Assembly: GCA_018883725.1 (NCBI GenBank)
Contig: JAHLFN010000054.1
Span: forward strand, 1 to 37,877
Length of the DNA stretch: 37,877 bases
Origin: Candidatus Fusobacterium pullicola
GTDB taxonomy: Bacteria; Fusobacteriota; Fusobacteriia; Fusobacteriales; Fusobacteriaceae
Direction of reading: 5' to 3'
The notes under the pieces were generated by a model. The model did not search any database, was not told the origin of the DNA, and was given only the letters and a program-made list of their open reading frames with translations. Below, piece by piece: positions 32,158-37,877 of this stretch; the stretch's first letter is position 1; every line of letters starts with the position of its first letter. Made by a program: the position numbers and the translations under genes.

Positions 32158-33072
32158 TTATTTCTTTAATACTCTTTTTATAACTTCTAAAGCCGCAATA
32201 GTTCCTTCGGCAGTAGCAACTGTAACTTGTTTAATTACACCACTTCTAATATCTCCAGCCGCATACATCCCTTCTACATTCATCTTCATATCTGCTCCAG
32301 TTACTATGTATCCCTCTTTATCTAACTTAGCAAACTCTCCATACATCTCTGTATTATTTTTAGTACCAAGGTATAAAAAGGCAAAGTCTGATTTATATAC
32401 TTTCTCCTCTCCCTTTTCTTCAACCACTAACTCCTCTACATAATCCTTTCCTTTTATTTCAAGAAGTTTTACTCCAGTAATTATCTCAACTTTTTCTGAT
32501 GAAGTTAAGGCTTCATAACTCTCTTTACTACACTTAAACTCATCTTCTGTTACCATTACTCTAATATGTTTAGAAAATTTTGTTAAAAATAGTGCCTCTT
32601 CTGCTAACTCCTCTCCCTGTCCAATAAGAGATACTGTCATAAATTTCGTGAATGCTCCATCACAAGTAGCACAATAAGAAACACCTTTTCCTAAAAATTC
32701 TTGCTCACCCTTTATTTTTTTTACAAAACTCTTTCCTGTTCCAGTAGCAACTATGATATTTTTACCTTTAAAATTTCCAGCATCAGTTTTTACAACTTTT
32801 ATAGCTTCATATGGATCAAATCCTAAAAGTGTTCCCTCTACAAATTCAACTCCAAATCTTTTAGTTTGCTCTCTCATACGTCTATTTAACTCAACTCCTG
32901 TTATTCCCTCTGGAAATCCCGGATAATTATCTACTTGATGAGCCATATATAGACTTCCTTTTCCCTCTCTTTCAATTATTAAAGTTGAAAGTCTTGATCT
33001 TCCTGTATATAAACCAGCTGTTAATCCTGCCGGTCCTCCTCCTATAATTATTACATCATATATTTTTTCCAT
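32158..33072 (-). CDS. trxB: Thioredoxin-disulfide reductase
   Basis: This 304-residue FAD- and NADPH-dependent enzyme reduces thioredoxin. The N-terminal FAD motif is GGGPAGLTAGLYTGRS (11-26). The redox centre is CATC at 134-137 within SYCATCDGAF. The C-terminal FAD motif is YAAGDIRSGVIKQVTVATAEG. The NADPH half shows VSLIGQGEELAEEALFL, where the usual GxGxxA pattern is loosened to GQGEEL, so cofactor preference may differ from E. coli TrxB. AGGAGGAAC is the site. It sits 10 bases behind the MBL gene and ahead of the PhoH gene. Confidence 0.93.
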   Translation of the reverse strand: MEKIYDVIIIGGGPAGLTAGLYTGRSRLSTLIIEREGKGSLYMAHQVDNYPGFPEGITGVELNRRMREQTKRFGVEFVEGTLLGFDPYEAIKVVKTDAGNFKGKNIIVATGTGKSFVKKIKGEQEFLGKGVSYCATCDGAFTKFMTVSLIGQGEELAEEALFLTKFSKHIRVMVTEDEFKCSKESYEALTSSEKVEIITGVKLLEIKGKDYVEELVVEEKGEEKVYKSDFAFLYLGTKNNTEMYGEFAKLDKEGYIVTGADMKMNVEGMYAAGDIRSGVIKQVTVATAEGTIAALEVIKRVLKK

Positions 33073-33082
33073 AGTGTTCCTC

Positions 33083-33709
33083 CTATATTAATCCTTGCAT
33101 TGTCAAAAATTGTTTTTCTTCCCCTATTGTTGTAACCTCAGTATGACCACTGTATACCTTTGTGTCCTCAGGTACTTCTGTACATAATTTTTTCAAACTT
33201 CTAAACAGTGTCTCTCCATCACTTGTAGGTAGATCATATCTTCCAAAACTTCTCTTAAATAAAGTATCTCCAGATATTAATATTTTACTATCTGAATTAT
33301 AATAACATTTTGAACCTACTGTATGTCCTGGAGTATCTAAAACTTTAAACTCTCCTACCATATCTCCCTCTTTTACTGTTATATAATCACTATTGTAAGT
33401 AAACTCTGTTCCATTTATATATTTCATTAGATTTAAATCTTGATCTACTAAAAATCTCTCTTCCTCTTTTCCTATATATACCTTTACATCTGGATATAAC
33501 TCCTTCACTCTGTTAAGTCCAGCTATATGGTCACCATGTCCATGAGTTAATACCATATATTTTAATGTCAGTCCATGTGTTTTTATGAAAGTTTCAACTC
33601 TTCCGATATTTTCTCCTCCACAGTCAAAAAGATATGCCTCTTTTTTATCATTCCATACTAAATAACAATTTGTCATCAGACTTCCCAAATAAAAAGTTTG
33701 TATATTCAT
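33083..33709 (-). CDS. MBL-fold metallohydrolase (glyoxalase II-like)
   Basis: The start is the ATG at 33709, 6 bases after GGAGG; the ATG at 33721 lies before that site. The product has 208 residues. Metal-binding motifs are all present: THGHGDHIAG (about 58-67), the DTPGHTVGS His, SGDTLF Asp and the final SGHTEVTT His. It is a short glyoxalase II-like hydrolase without the C-terminal helical glutathione-binding domain, so the substrate is unknown (a thioester or lactone is likely). It leads a leftward operon with trxB from a consensus promoter, hinting at a thiol-related function. Confidence 0.88.
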   Translation of the reverse strand: MNIQTFYLGSLMTNCYLVWNDKKEAYLFDCGGENIGRVETFIKTHGLTLKYMVLTHGHGDHIAGLNRVKELYPDVKVYIGKEEERFLVDQDLNLMKYINGTEFTYNSDYITVKEGDMVGEFKVLDTPGHTVGSKCYYNSDSKILISGDTLFKRSFGRYDLPTSDGETLFRSLKKLCTEVPEDTKVYSGHTEVTTIGEEKQFLTMQGLI

Positions 33710-33749
33710 TTTTTCCTCCATAATTCATCTCATTATTGTCTACATAAAT

Positions 33750-33778
33750 ATTATACTTTACCTTATATCTCTTGTCAA
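33750..33778 (-). promoter_or_regulatory. Consensus sigma-70 promoter of the MBL-trxB unit
   Basis: On the minus strand TTGACA (33778-33773), a 17-base spacer and TATAAT (33755-33750), a perfect match to consensus. It is back-to-back with the trmL promoter. Confidence 0.85.
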
Positions 33779-33785
33779 AATATTA

Positions 33786-33814
33786 CTGATAATTTTTAAA
33801 ATCTATGTTATAAT
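33786..33814 (+). promoter_or_regulatory. trmL promoter
   Basis: CTGATA (33786-33791), a 17-base spacer and TATAAT (33809-33814), about 33 bases ahead of the start. Confidence 0.6.
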
Positions 33815-33847
33815 TAATATGTATATGAATTTTAAGGAGGAATTACT

Positions 33848-34306
33848 TTGAATATAGTTTTATTAAATCCAGAAATACCTTATAACACAGGGAATATAGG
33901 AAGAACATCTGTTCTTACAAATACAAAATTACATCTTATCAAACCTCTTGGATTCTCATTAGATGAGAAACAATTAAAAAGAGCTGGACTTGATTATTGG
34001 CATCTTGTTGATTTAGTTGTATGGGAATCTTATGAAGAGTTTATTCAAGCAAATCCAAATGCTAGAATTTTTTATGCCACTACAAAGACTAATCAAAAAT
34101 ATAGTGATATAGAGTTTAAAGATGATGATTTTGTTATGTTTGGACCTGAATCAAGAGGTATTCCAGAAGAGATTCTAGATGCTAATAAGGAGACTTGTAT
34201 AACTATTCCTATGATTGATATGGGACGTTCTCTAAACCTTTCAAACTCTGCTGCTATCATTTTATATGAGGCTCTTAGACAAAATAACTTTAACTTTAAA
34301 AAATAG
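33848..34306 (+). CDS. trmL: tRNA (cytidine/uridine-34 2'-O)-methyltransferase TrmL
   Basis: This 152-residue SPOUT enzyme methylates the 2'-O of the tRNA wobble base. It starts at TTG (33848), seven bases after AAGGAGG; there is no better start, and MNIVLLNPEIPYNTGNIGRT is the family N-terminus. The knot motifs are MFGPESRGIPEEIL (about 98-111) and IPMIDMGRSLNLSNSAAII (about 119-137). Length fits the minimal TrmL type. It leads a rightward operon with ruvC (12-base gap) and a nitroreductase gene. Confidence 0.95.
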   Translation: MNIVLLNPEIPYNTGNIGRTSVLTNTKLHLIKPLGFSLDEKQLKRAGLDYWHLVDLVVWESYEEFIQANPNARIFYATTKTNQKYSDIEFKDDDFVMFGPESRGIPEEILDANKETCITIPMIDMGRSLNLSNSAAIILYEALRQNNFNFKK

Positions 34307-34318
34307 GAGCGAAATCTT

Positions 34319-34897
34319 ATGAGAATATTGGGAATTGACCCGGGAACTGCAATCGTAGGTTTTTCTATTTTAGATTTTGAAAATAATAGATTTAATGTTA
34401 TTGACTACGGCTGTATCTTCACTGATAAAGATATGCCTATGGAAGATAGACTTTGTAAAATTTATTCTGAACTTGATGGGATAATAAAAAAATATAATCC
34501 AGATGAGATGGCAATTGAAGAGTTATTTTATTTTAAAAATAATAAAACTGTCATATCTGTTGGACAAGCTAGAGGTGTCATTATTCTATGTGGTAGACAA
34601 AACAATTTAATAATTAACCACTATACTCCTCTACAAGTAAAAACAGGAATAACAGGATATGGAAAAGCTGAAAAAAAACAGATACAACTTATGGTACAAA
34701 GAATATTAGGATTAAAGGAGATTCCTAAACCAGATGATGCTGCAGATGCTCTAGCTATTGCAATCACTCATATTAACTCAAAAAATTCTGGTATATTTGC
34801 TAGAGAGATTACAGGGAAACTGAGTTCGAAATCTCTTCCTAAAACTAAACTTTCTGCTAAAGAATATAGGGAACTTATTTTAAATGGGGGTAATTAA
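34319..34897 (+). CDS. ruvC: Holliday-junction resolvase RuvC
   Basis: This 192-residue endonuclease resolves Holliday junctions with RuvAB. Catalytic acidic residues lie in RILGIDPGTAIVGFS (Asp7), AIEELF (Glu67/68) and PDDAADALAIAITH (about 137-150). It shows the conserved YTPLQVKTGITGYGKAEKKQIQ segment. The C-terminal 30 residues are a longer Lys-rich tail than in E. coli. TAGGAGCG is the site. It is flanked by trmL and a nitroreductase gene, and ruvA and ruvB are not in view. Confidence 0.96.
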   Translation: MRILGIDPGTAIVGFSILDFENNRFNVIDYGCIFTDKDMPMEDRLCKIYSELDGIIKKYNPDEMAIEELFYFKNNKTVISVGQARGVIILCGRQNNLIINHYTPLQVKTGITGYGKAEKKQIQLMVQRILGLKEIPKPDDAADALAIAITHINSKNSGIFAREITGKLSSKSLPKTKLSAKEYRELILNGGN

Positions 34898-34899
34898 TT

Positions 34900-35472
34900 A
34901 TGATTATGGAAACATTAAAAAATATTCGTTCTCATAGAAGTTTTACTAAGGATAAAATCTCTATGAAGGATTTAGAAAAAATGGTGGAGTCTACACGATA
35001 TGCTTCATCTACTAGAAATGCTCAAAAACTTAGATATGTATTAATTAGTGATAGTGAACTTTGTAGTAAAATATTCCCTTTAGTAAAATTTGCTGGAGCT
35101 ATACCTTGGAATCCCACTATAGATGAAGCTCCTACAGCATATATTTTAATGTGTAGTGAAAATCCTTTAGTAAATTTTGTAGAAAAAAATCTATATTTTG
35201 ATATGGGAATTGCCTCTCAAAATATTATGCTTGTTGCAAACGAAATGGGATATGGAGGGTGTATTATCGGTTCATATAATAAACCTGAAGTAGATAAAAT
35301 AGTTGAATTACCAGAAGGGTATGTATCTCATATACTTCTAGCTCTTGGAAAACCAACTGATATCGTTACTATAACAGAAGCTATTGATGGAAATACCACT
35401 TACTATAGAGAGGGAAACAATCATTTTGTACCTAAATTATCCCTTGAAGAAATTTCCTTACTAAAAAAATAA
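34900..35472 (+). CDS. Nitroreductase-family FMN oxidoreductase
   Basis: The 190-residue protein is a nitroreductase-like flavoenzyme. FMN-binding features are IRSHRSFTKDKIS (about 7-19), the STRNAQKLRYVLIS segment (about 36-49) and the C-terminal GGCIIGSYNKPEV, then HILLALGKP motif. Substrate is unknown: nitro compounds, quinones or flavin. The ATG at 34900 follows GGGGG by 9 bases; an ATG two codons downstream is equally possible. It overlaps no gene and ends before an orphan promoter. Confidence 0.85.
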   Translation: MIMETLKNIRSHRSFTKDKISMKDLEKMVESTRYASSTRNAQKLRYVLISDSELCSKIFPLVKFAGAIPWNPTIDEAPTAYILMCSENPLVNFVEKNLYFDMGIASQNIMLVANEMGYGGCIIGSYNKPEVDKIVELPEGYVSHILLALGKPTDIVTITEAIDGNTTYYREGNNHFVPKLSLEEISLLKK

Positions 35473-35481
35473 AAAATATTC

Positions 35482-35510
35482 TTGACTTTTTTAGTAGGTT
35501 AATGTATAAT
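35482..35510 (+). promoter_or_regulatory. Near-consensus orphan promoter
   Basis: TTGACT (35482-35487), a 17-base spacer and a perfect TATAAT (35505-35510). No rightward gene follows before the terminator at 35554-35598. Confidence 0.75.
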
Positions 35511-35516
35511 TCAAGT

Positions 35517-35598
35517 ATCCTTTCTTTTAAAGAATTTTAATTTACTTAATTTAATATAAAAGCTGTCAGTTTTTTCTCTGACAGCTTTTATATTTTTT
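35517..35598 (+). ncRNA. Candidate small RNA (~82 nt)
   Basis: Transcription from the promoter at 35482-35510 would start near 35516-35518 and stop at the strong terminator ending near 35598. There is no convincing ORF inside. The 5' end would be single-stranded and begins ATCCTTTC, which is complementary to GGAAAGG-type ribosome binding sites. Known small-RNA families do not come to mind. Confidence 0.5.
35554..35598. terminator. Strong 16-bp intrinsic terminator
   Basis: ATATAAAAGCTGTCAG / CTGACAGCTTTTATAT form a perfect stem around an 8-base loop, followed on the plus strand by TTTTT. It can also serve the acetyltransferase gene on the minus strand. Confidence 0.9.
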
Positions 35599-35602
35599 GT
35601 CT

Positions 35603-36769
35603 TTATTGGTAATCTTGGATATAATTTTTCTTTTTCTCAAAGATTCCCTTTTCCCTTATTCTTCCTATGACTTCTTCATTATTTACCTCTATCTTTTCAA
35701 GATATATAAGCTCTTCTATACTTAATTGCCCAAAAATAAGAGAAGATAAATCTCCGATATCAATTTTTAAATCCCAATCACTCATATTTCCGTACCACTG
35801 TTCTCCCTCTTCAGTAAAGACATAAACTTGATTATTCTCCATTATTATACTATCTGTTACCATTATTTTCATATCTATATCAAAAATATTCAACATTTTA
35901 AAAACTTCTAACGGATTTAAAATTCTTCCCATAATAAATGGATACTCTTTAACTTCAAGAGCTTTTTGGTTATTAAATAAATAATCCAACAATTTTTCAT
36001 CTATATTTTTTATTTTTAACTTCGGATAATACTCTTTAAAACTTTTTACAAGGGATAATAGATTTTCTAAAGCTCTTCTATCTCTTGCAAATATCTCCCT
36101 TATCTCCAATTCTTCTCTTCTATAAAGTGCTACATATCCTCTTATGCTCTCATCTAAATATATTGAAAAAACATCTCCACCATCACTTTTAATCTCTTTC
36201 ACCCAATTTTTAAAATACTCTTCATCTCTTTCAATATATAGTGATATATCCTTCATCTTTTCATTATAGACCTCTACTAAATCTCTATAAAGCTCATCAT
36301 CACTATCTAAGTCTACTCTTTTTATATCATAAGCTCTCTCTATCTTTCCATAGGGAATACTCTCTGTCTTCATAGAATAATTTTTTAAGTTACTTACATA
36401 TTCAAACCCATATCTTCTATATATTTCAGGATTAATTGGGGAAAGAAATACAAATGGTACCTCTCTTTTCCTATTCTCAATTAAGGATTCCTTTAGAAGC
36501 TCTCCCATATATCCCTTACCTCTATATTCCGGAGAAACGGCTACTCCAACTATATATATAGAATCAAAAATACTTCCATTAAAATTCAATTTATATGGAT
36601 TTTCATGTAAAGATGCCTTTATCTCATCATTCTCTTCTAAAACTAAATACTTATGTTTGTCATACAGATTTTCAAAATAAAAATCTACTTCATTCTCTCC
36701 ATCTAAAAAACACTCTTGCCAAATTTTTTTAGCCTTTTCAAAATCCTCATCCATTCCATATCTTATCAT
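35603..36769 (-). CDS. Eis-like GNAT acetyltransferase
   Basis: The 388-residue protein has an N-terminal GNAT domain (about 1-140) with the acetyl-CoA motif IVGVAVSPEYRGKGYMGELL and the second-half signature YRRYGFEYVS, a middle GNAT-like region (about 150-280), and an SCP2-like C-terminal domain (about 290-380). This three-part layout, with length near 390-400, is that of the Eis family, which includes aminoglycoside-acetylating enzymes and many of unknown substrate. The acceptor cannot be told from sequence. GGAAGG is the site. The gene is convergent with the nitroreductase operon and divergent from the thioesterase gene. Confidence 0.82.
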   Translation of the reverse strand: MIRYGMDEDFEKAKKIWQECFLDGENEVDFYFENLYDKHKYLVLEENDEIKASLHENPYKLNFNGSIFDSIYIVGVAVSPEYRGKGYMGELLKESLIENRKREVPFVFLSPINPEIYRRYGFEYVSNLKNYSMKTESIPYGKIERAYDIKRVDLDSDDELYRDLVEVYNEKMKDISLYIERDEEYFKNWVKEIKSDGGDVFSIYLDESIRGYVALYRREELEIREIFARDRRALENLLSLVKSFKEYYPKLKIKNIDEKLLDYLFNNQKALEVKEYPFIMGRILNPLEVFKMLNIFDIDMKIMVTDSIIMENNQVYVFTEEGEQWYGNMSDWDLKIDIGDLSSLIFGQLSIEELIYLEKIEVNNEEVIGRIREKGIFEKKKNYIQDYQ

Positions 36770-36805
36770 ATATTTTTACCTTCCTTACAATATTTCTCTT
36801 TTCTT

Positions 36806-36834
36806 TTGAAATTACTTATATTATAATTTAATTA
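36806..36834 (+). promoter_or_regulatory. Possible promoter of the thioesterase-tudS pair
   Basis: TTGAAA (36806-36811), a 17-base spacer and TAATTA (36829-36834) in a very A+T-rich divergent region; several alternative -10 sequences exist. Confidence 0.35.
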
Positions 36835-36866
36835 TAAAAAAAAATCCATGGTATTTAGGAGGAATT

Positions 36867-37277
36867 ATGTATCAATTTAACTACACAATACAAAAAGATG
36901 ATATTAATTATGGTGGGCATGTTGGAAATGAGAGAGCTTTACTTTTCTTTCAAATGGCTAGAATGAGTTTTTTCGAATCTCTTGGATTAAGTGAATTAGA
37001 TTTAGGAGAGGGAGCTGGAGTTATACAAAAAAATGGTTTTGTAGAGTATAATAAACAACTCTTTTTAAATGATTCTATCACTATCAATATTACAAATATT
37101 GAATTTTCTAAAACAAGTTTTAATATGTTTTATGAAATTTTTAATCAAGATGGAGATAAAGTAATAAATGGCTCAACACTTCTTGTATCTTTTGATTATT
37201 CCAAACATAAAATAAAGAAAGTTCCAGAAACTTTTAAAGAGAGTGCTACTAAATTAATCAACGGTGATAATATATGA
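36867..37277 (+). CDS. Hotdog-fold acyl-CoA thioesterase
   Basis: The 136-residue protein is a 4HBT-type hotdog thioesterase. The N-terminus has DDINYGGHVGNERALLFFQMARMSF (about 11-35), with the Asn/Gly-His-Val-x-N active-site loop of the FabB/YbgC-like enzymes followed by the long hotdog helix. The beta sheet follows with FVEYNKQLFLNDSI. The substrate is not evident: short or medium acyl-CoA is usual. AGGAGGAAT is the site. The stop overlaps the next ATG (ATGA), so the two are co-translated. Confidence 0.85.
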   Translation: MYQFNYTIQKDDINYGGHVGNERALLFFQMARMSFFESLGLSELDLGEGAGVIQKNGFVEYNKQLFLNDSITINITNIEFSKTSFNMFYEIFNQDGDKVINGSTLLVSFDYSKHKIKKVPETFKESATKLINGDNI

Positions 37278-37726
37278 ATATCTTAATTAGTGCTTGCCTT
37301 TTAGGAGTAGCTTGTAGATATGATGGAAATCCAAAGGGAGTAGAAAAAATTAAGAATTTAACTGAAAAATACAACCTTATCCCAATTTGTCCAGAACAAT
37401 TAGGAGGACTCTCTACTCCTAGATATCCAGCTGAAATAAAAAGTGGAAAAGTTATCAATACTCATCATGAAGATGTTACCTCTCTATATAAAAAAGGAGC
37501 AGAGGAAACTCTCAAACTTGCTAAGATTTTCAACTGCTCAATAGCTATATTAAAAGCTAATAGCCCATCTTGTGGTTACGGGAAAATTTATGATGGAAGT
37601 TTCTCAAAAACTCTTATTGAGGGTAACGGAATTACTGCTGAACTCCTATTAAAAAATGGAATAAAAATTCTCAATGAAGAGTCATTAGAACTAGATAATC
37701 TTGTAACTACTCAGGTCTATAATTAA
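37274..37726 (+). CDS. tudS: TudS-family (DUF523) iron-sulfur protein
   Basis: The 150-residue protein belongs to DUF523, whose characterised members (TudS) are [4Fe-4S] thiouracil desulfidases. Conserved motifs are ISACLLGVACRYDGNPK (Cys8, Cys14), IPICPEQLGGLSTPRYPAE (Cys39) and LKANSPSCGYGKIYDG (Cys100); Cys8, Cys39 and Cys100 are the likely cluster ligands by family pattern. It may desulfurise thiolated uracil from tRNA turnover. It is coupled to the thioesterase gene upstream by a four-base overlap and is followed by a strong terminator. Confidence 0.88.
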   Translation: MNILISACLLGVACRYDGNPKGVEKIKNLTEKYNLIPICPEQLGGLSTPRYPAEIKSGKVINTHHEDVTSLYKKGAEETLKLAKIFNCSIAILKANSPSCGYGKIYDGSFSKTLIEGNGITAELLLKNGIKILNEESLELDNLVTTQVYN

Positions 37727-37732
37727 AAAACT

Positions 37733-37770
37733 AAGACTTTCTTCATAAAATTTGAAGAAGGTCTTTTTTT
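37733..37770 (+). terminator. Terminator behind tudS
   Basis: AAGACTTTCTTCA / TGAAGAAGGTCTT (13 bp with one T-G pair) with a TAAAATT loop, followed by TTTTT. Confidence 0.85.
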
Positions 37771-37783
37771 GTTGCCAAAAATA

Positions 37784-37792
37784 TGATATACT
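37784..37792 (+). promoter_or_regulatory. Extended -10 promoter
   Basis: TGATATACT is an extended -10 element ahead of the partial gene at 37828. The -35 region is a T-run from the preceding terminator. Confidence 0.5.
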
Positions 37793-37827
37793 ATTTAAGT
37801 ACTTTTTTGATTAGGAGGTGAACCATT

Positions 37828-37877
37828 ATGAAAAATTTGACTTTTGAAGAACTTTTAGATAAACTTGAAAAAGCTCT
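37828..37877 (+). CDS. Start of a gene cut by the window; possibly XseB
   Basis: TTAGGAGGTG lies 8 bases before the ATG, and the frame is open for 16 codons to the window end (MKNLTFEELLDKLEKA). The FEELLDKLEK start resembles exodeoxyribonuclease VII small subunit, which opens with 'tFEEal.rLe.iv', but too little is visible for a firm name. It is a separate unit with its own promoter. Confidence 0.6.
   Translation, partial: MKNLTFEELLDKLEKA

Overview
The window reads as chromosome of a low-GC, Gram-negative anaerobe close to Fusobacterium. It is strongly A+T-rich, uses AGGAGG-type ribosome binding sites, and encodes diderm-specific products (a chaperone-usher type secretion operon, a GT9 glycosyltransferase) beside firmicute-like housekeeping genes. 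The genus is inferred from composition and gene content; no marker gene settles the species.

Region 1 (1-~8250) is the right part of a mobile element. All genes run rightward and are tightly packed: a gene cut by the window edge, two small ORFs, a ParA ATPase with a DUF3102-like partner, a DUF2786-like protein, several very small ORFs (two Cys-rich), a YopX-family protein, an ASCH-like gene split across two frames at a perfect A_AAA_AAG slippery site, a DPCY/GWGDG protein in its own transcription unit, and a large serine recombinase followed by one unknown gene. Partition genes plus a site-specific serine recombinase suggest an integrated plasmid or phage-plasmid.

Region 2 (8271-12843) returns to chromosomal genes: trmR and rsmB leftward, then mgtE and a LacI-family regulator rightward. 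Region 3 (12876-19756, leftward) is a six-gene operon with an alternative chaperone-usher-like layout: an orphan solute-binding protein, a two-domain subunit or tip protein, an usher, a MORN/YwqK-repeat protein, a pilin-like subunit and a periplasmic chaperone. A promoter and a leader hairpin with a U-run (a likely attenuator) precede it. This is the most unusual system in the window.

Region 4 holds htpG (leftward, with a half-degenerate CIRCE operator) and a rightward galactoside operon (GH36 alpha-galactosidase, GPH-family sugar symporter, GH42 beta-galactosidase) behind a 17-bp LacI-type palindrome. The LacI-family gene at 11824 is a natural candidate regulator although it lies 10 kb away.

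Region 5 (27740-37877) is housekeeping: a GT9 glycosyltransferase, lepA, a PIN-PhoH ATPase, trxB and an MBL hydrolase leftward; trmL, ruvC and a nitroreductase rightward; an Eis-like acetyltransferase leftward; a hotdog thioesterase and a TudS-family protein rightward; and the first codons of a further gene. Between the nitroreductase and acetyltransferase genes a near-consensus promoter runs straight into a strong terminator, a candidate small RNA of about 80 nt. I saw no rRNA, tRNA, CRISPR array or insertion sequence. No stretch over 300 bases lacks a gene.
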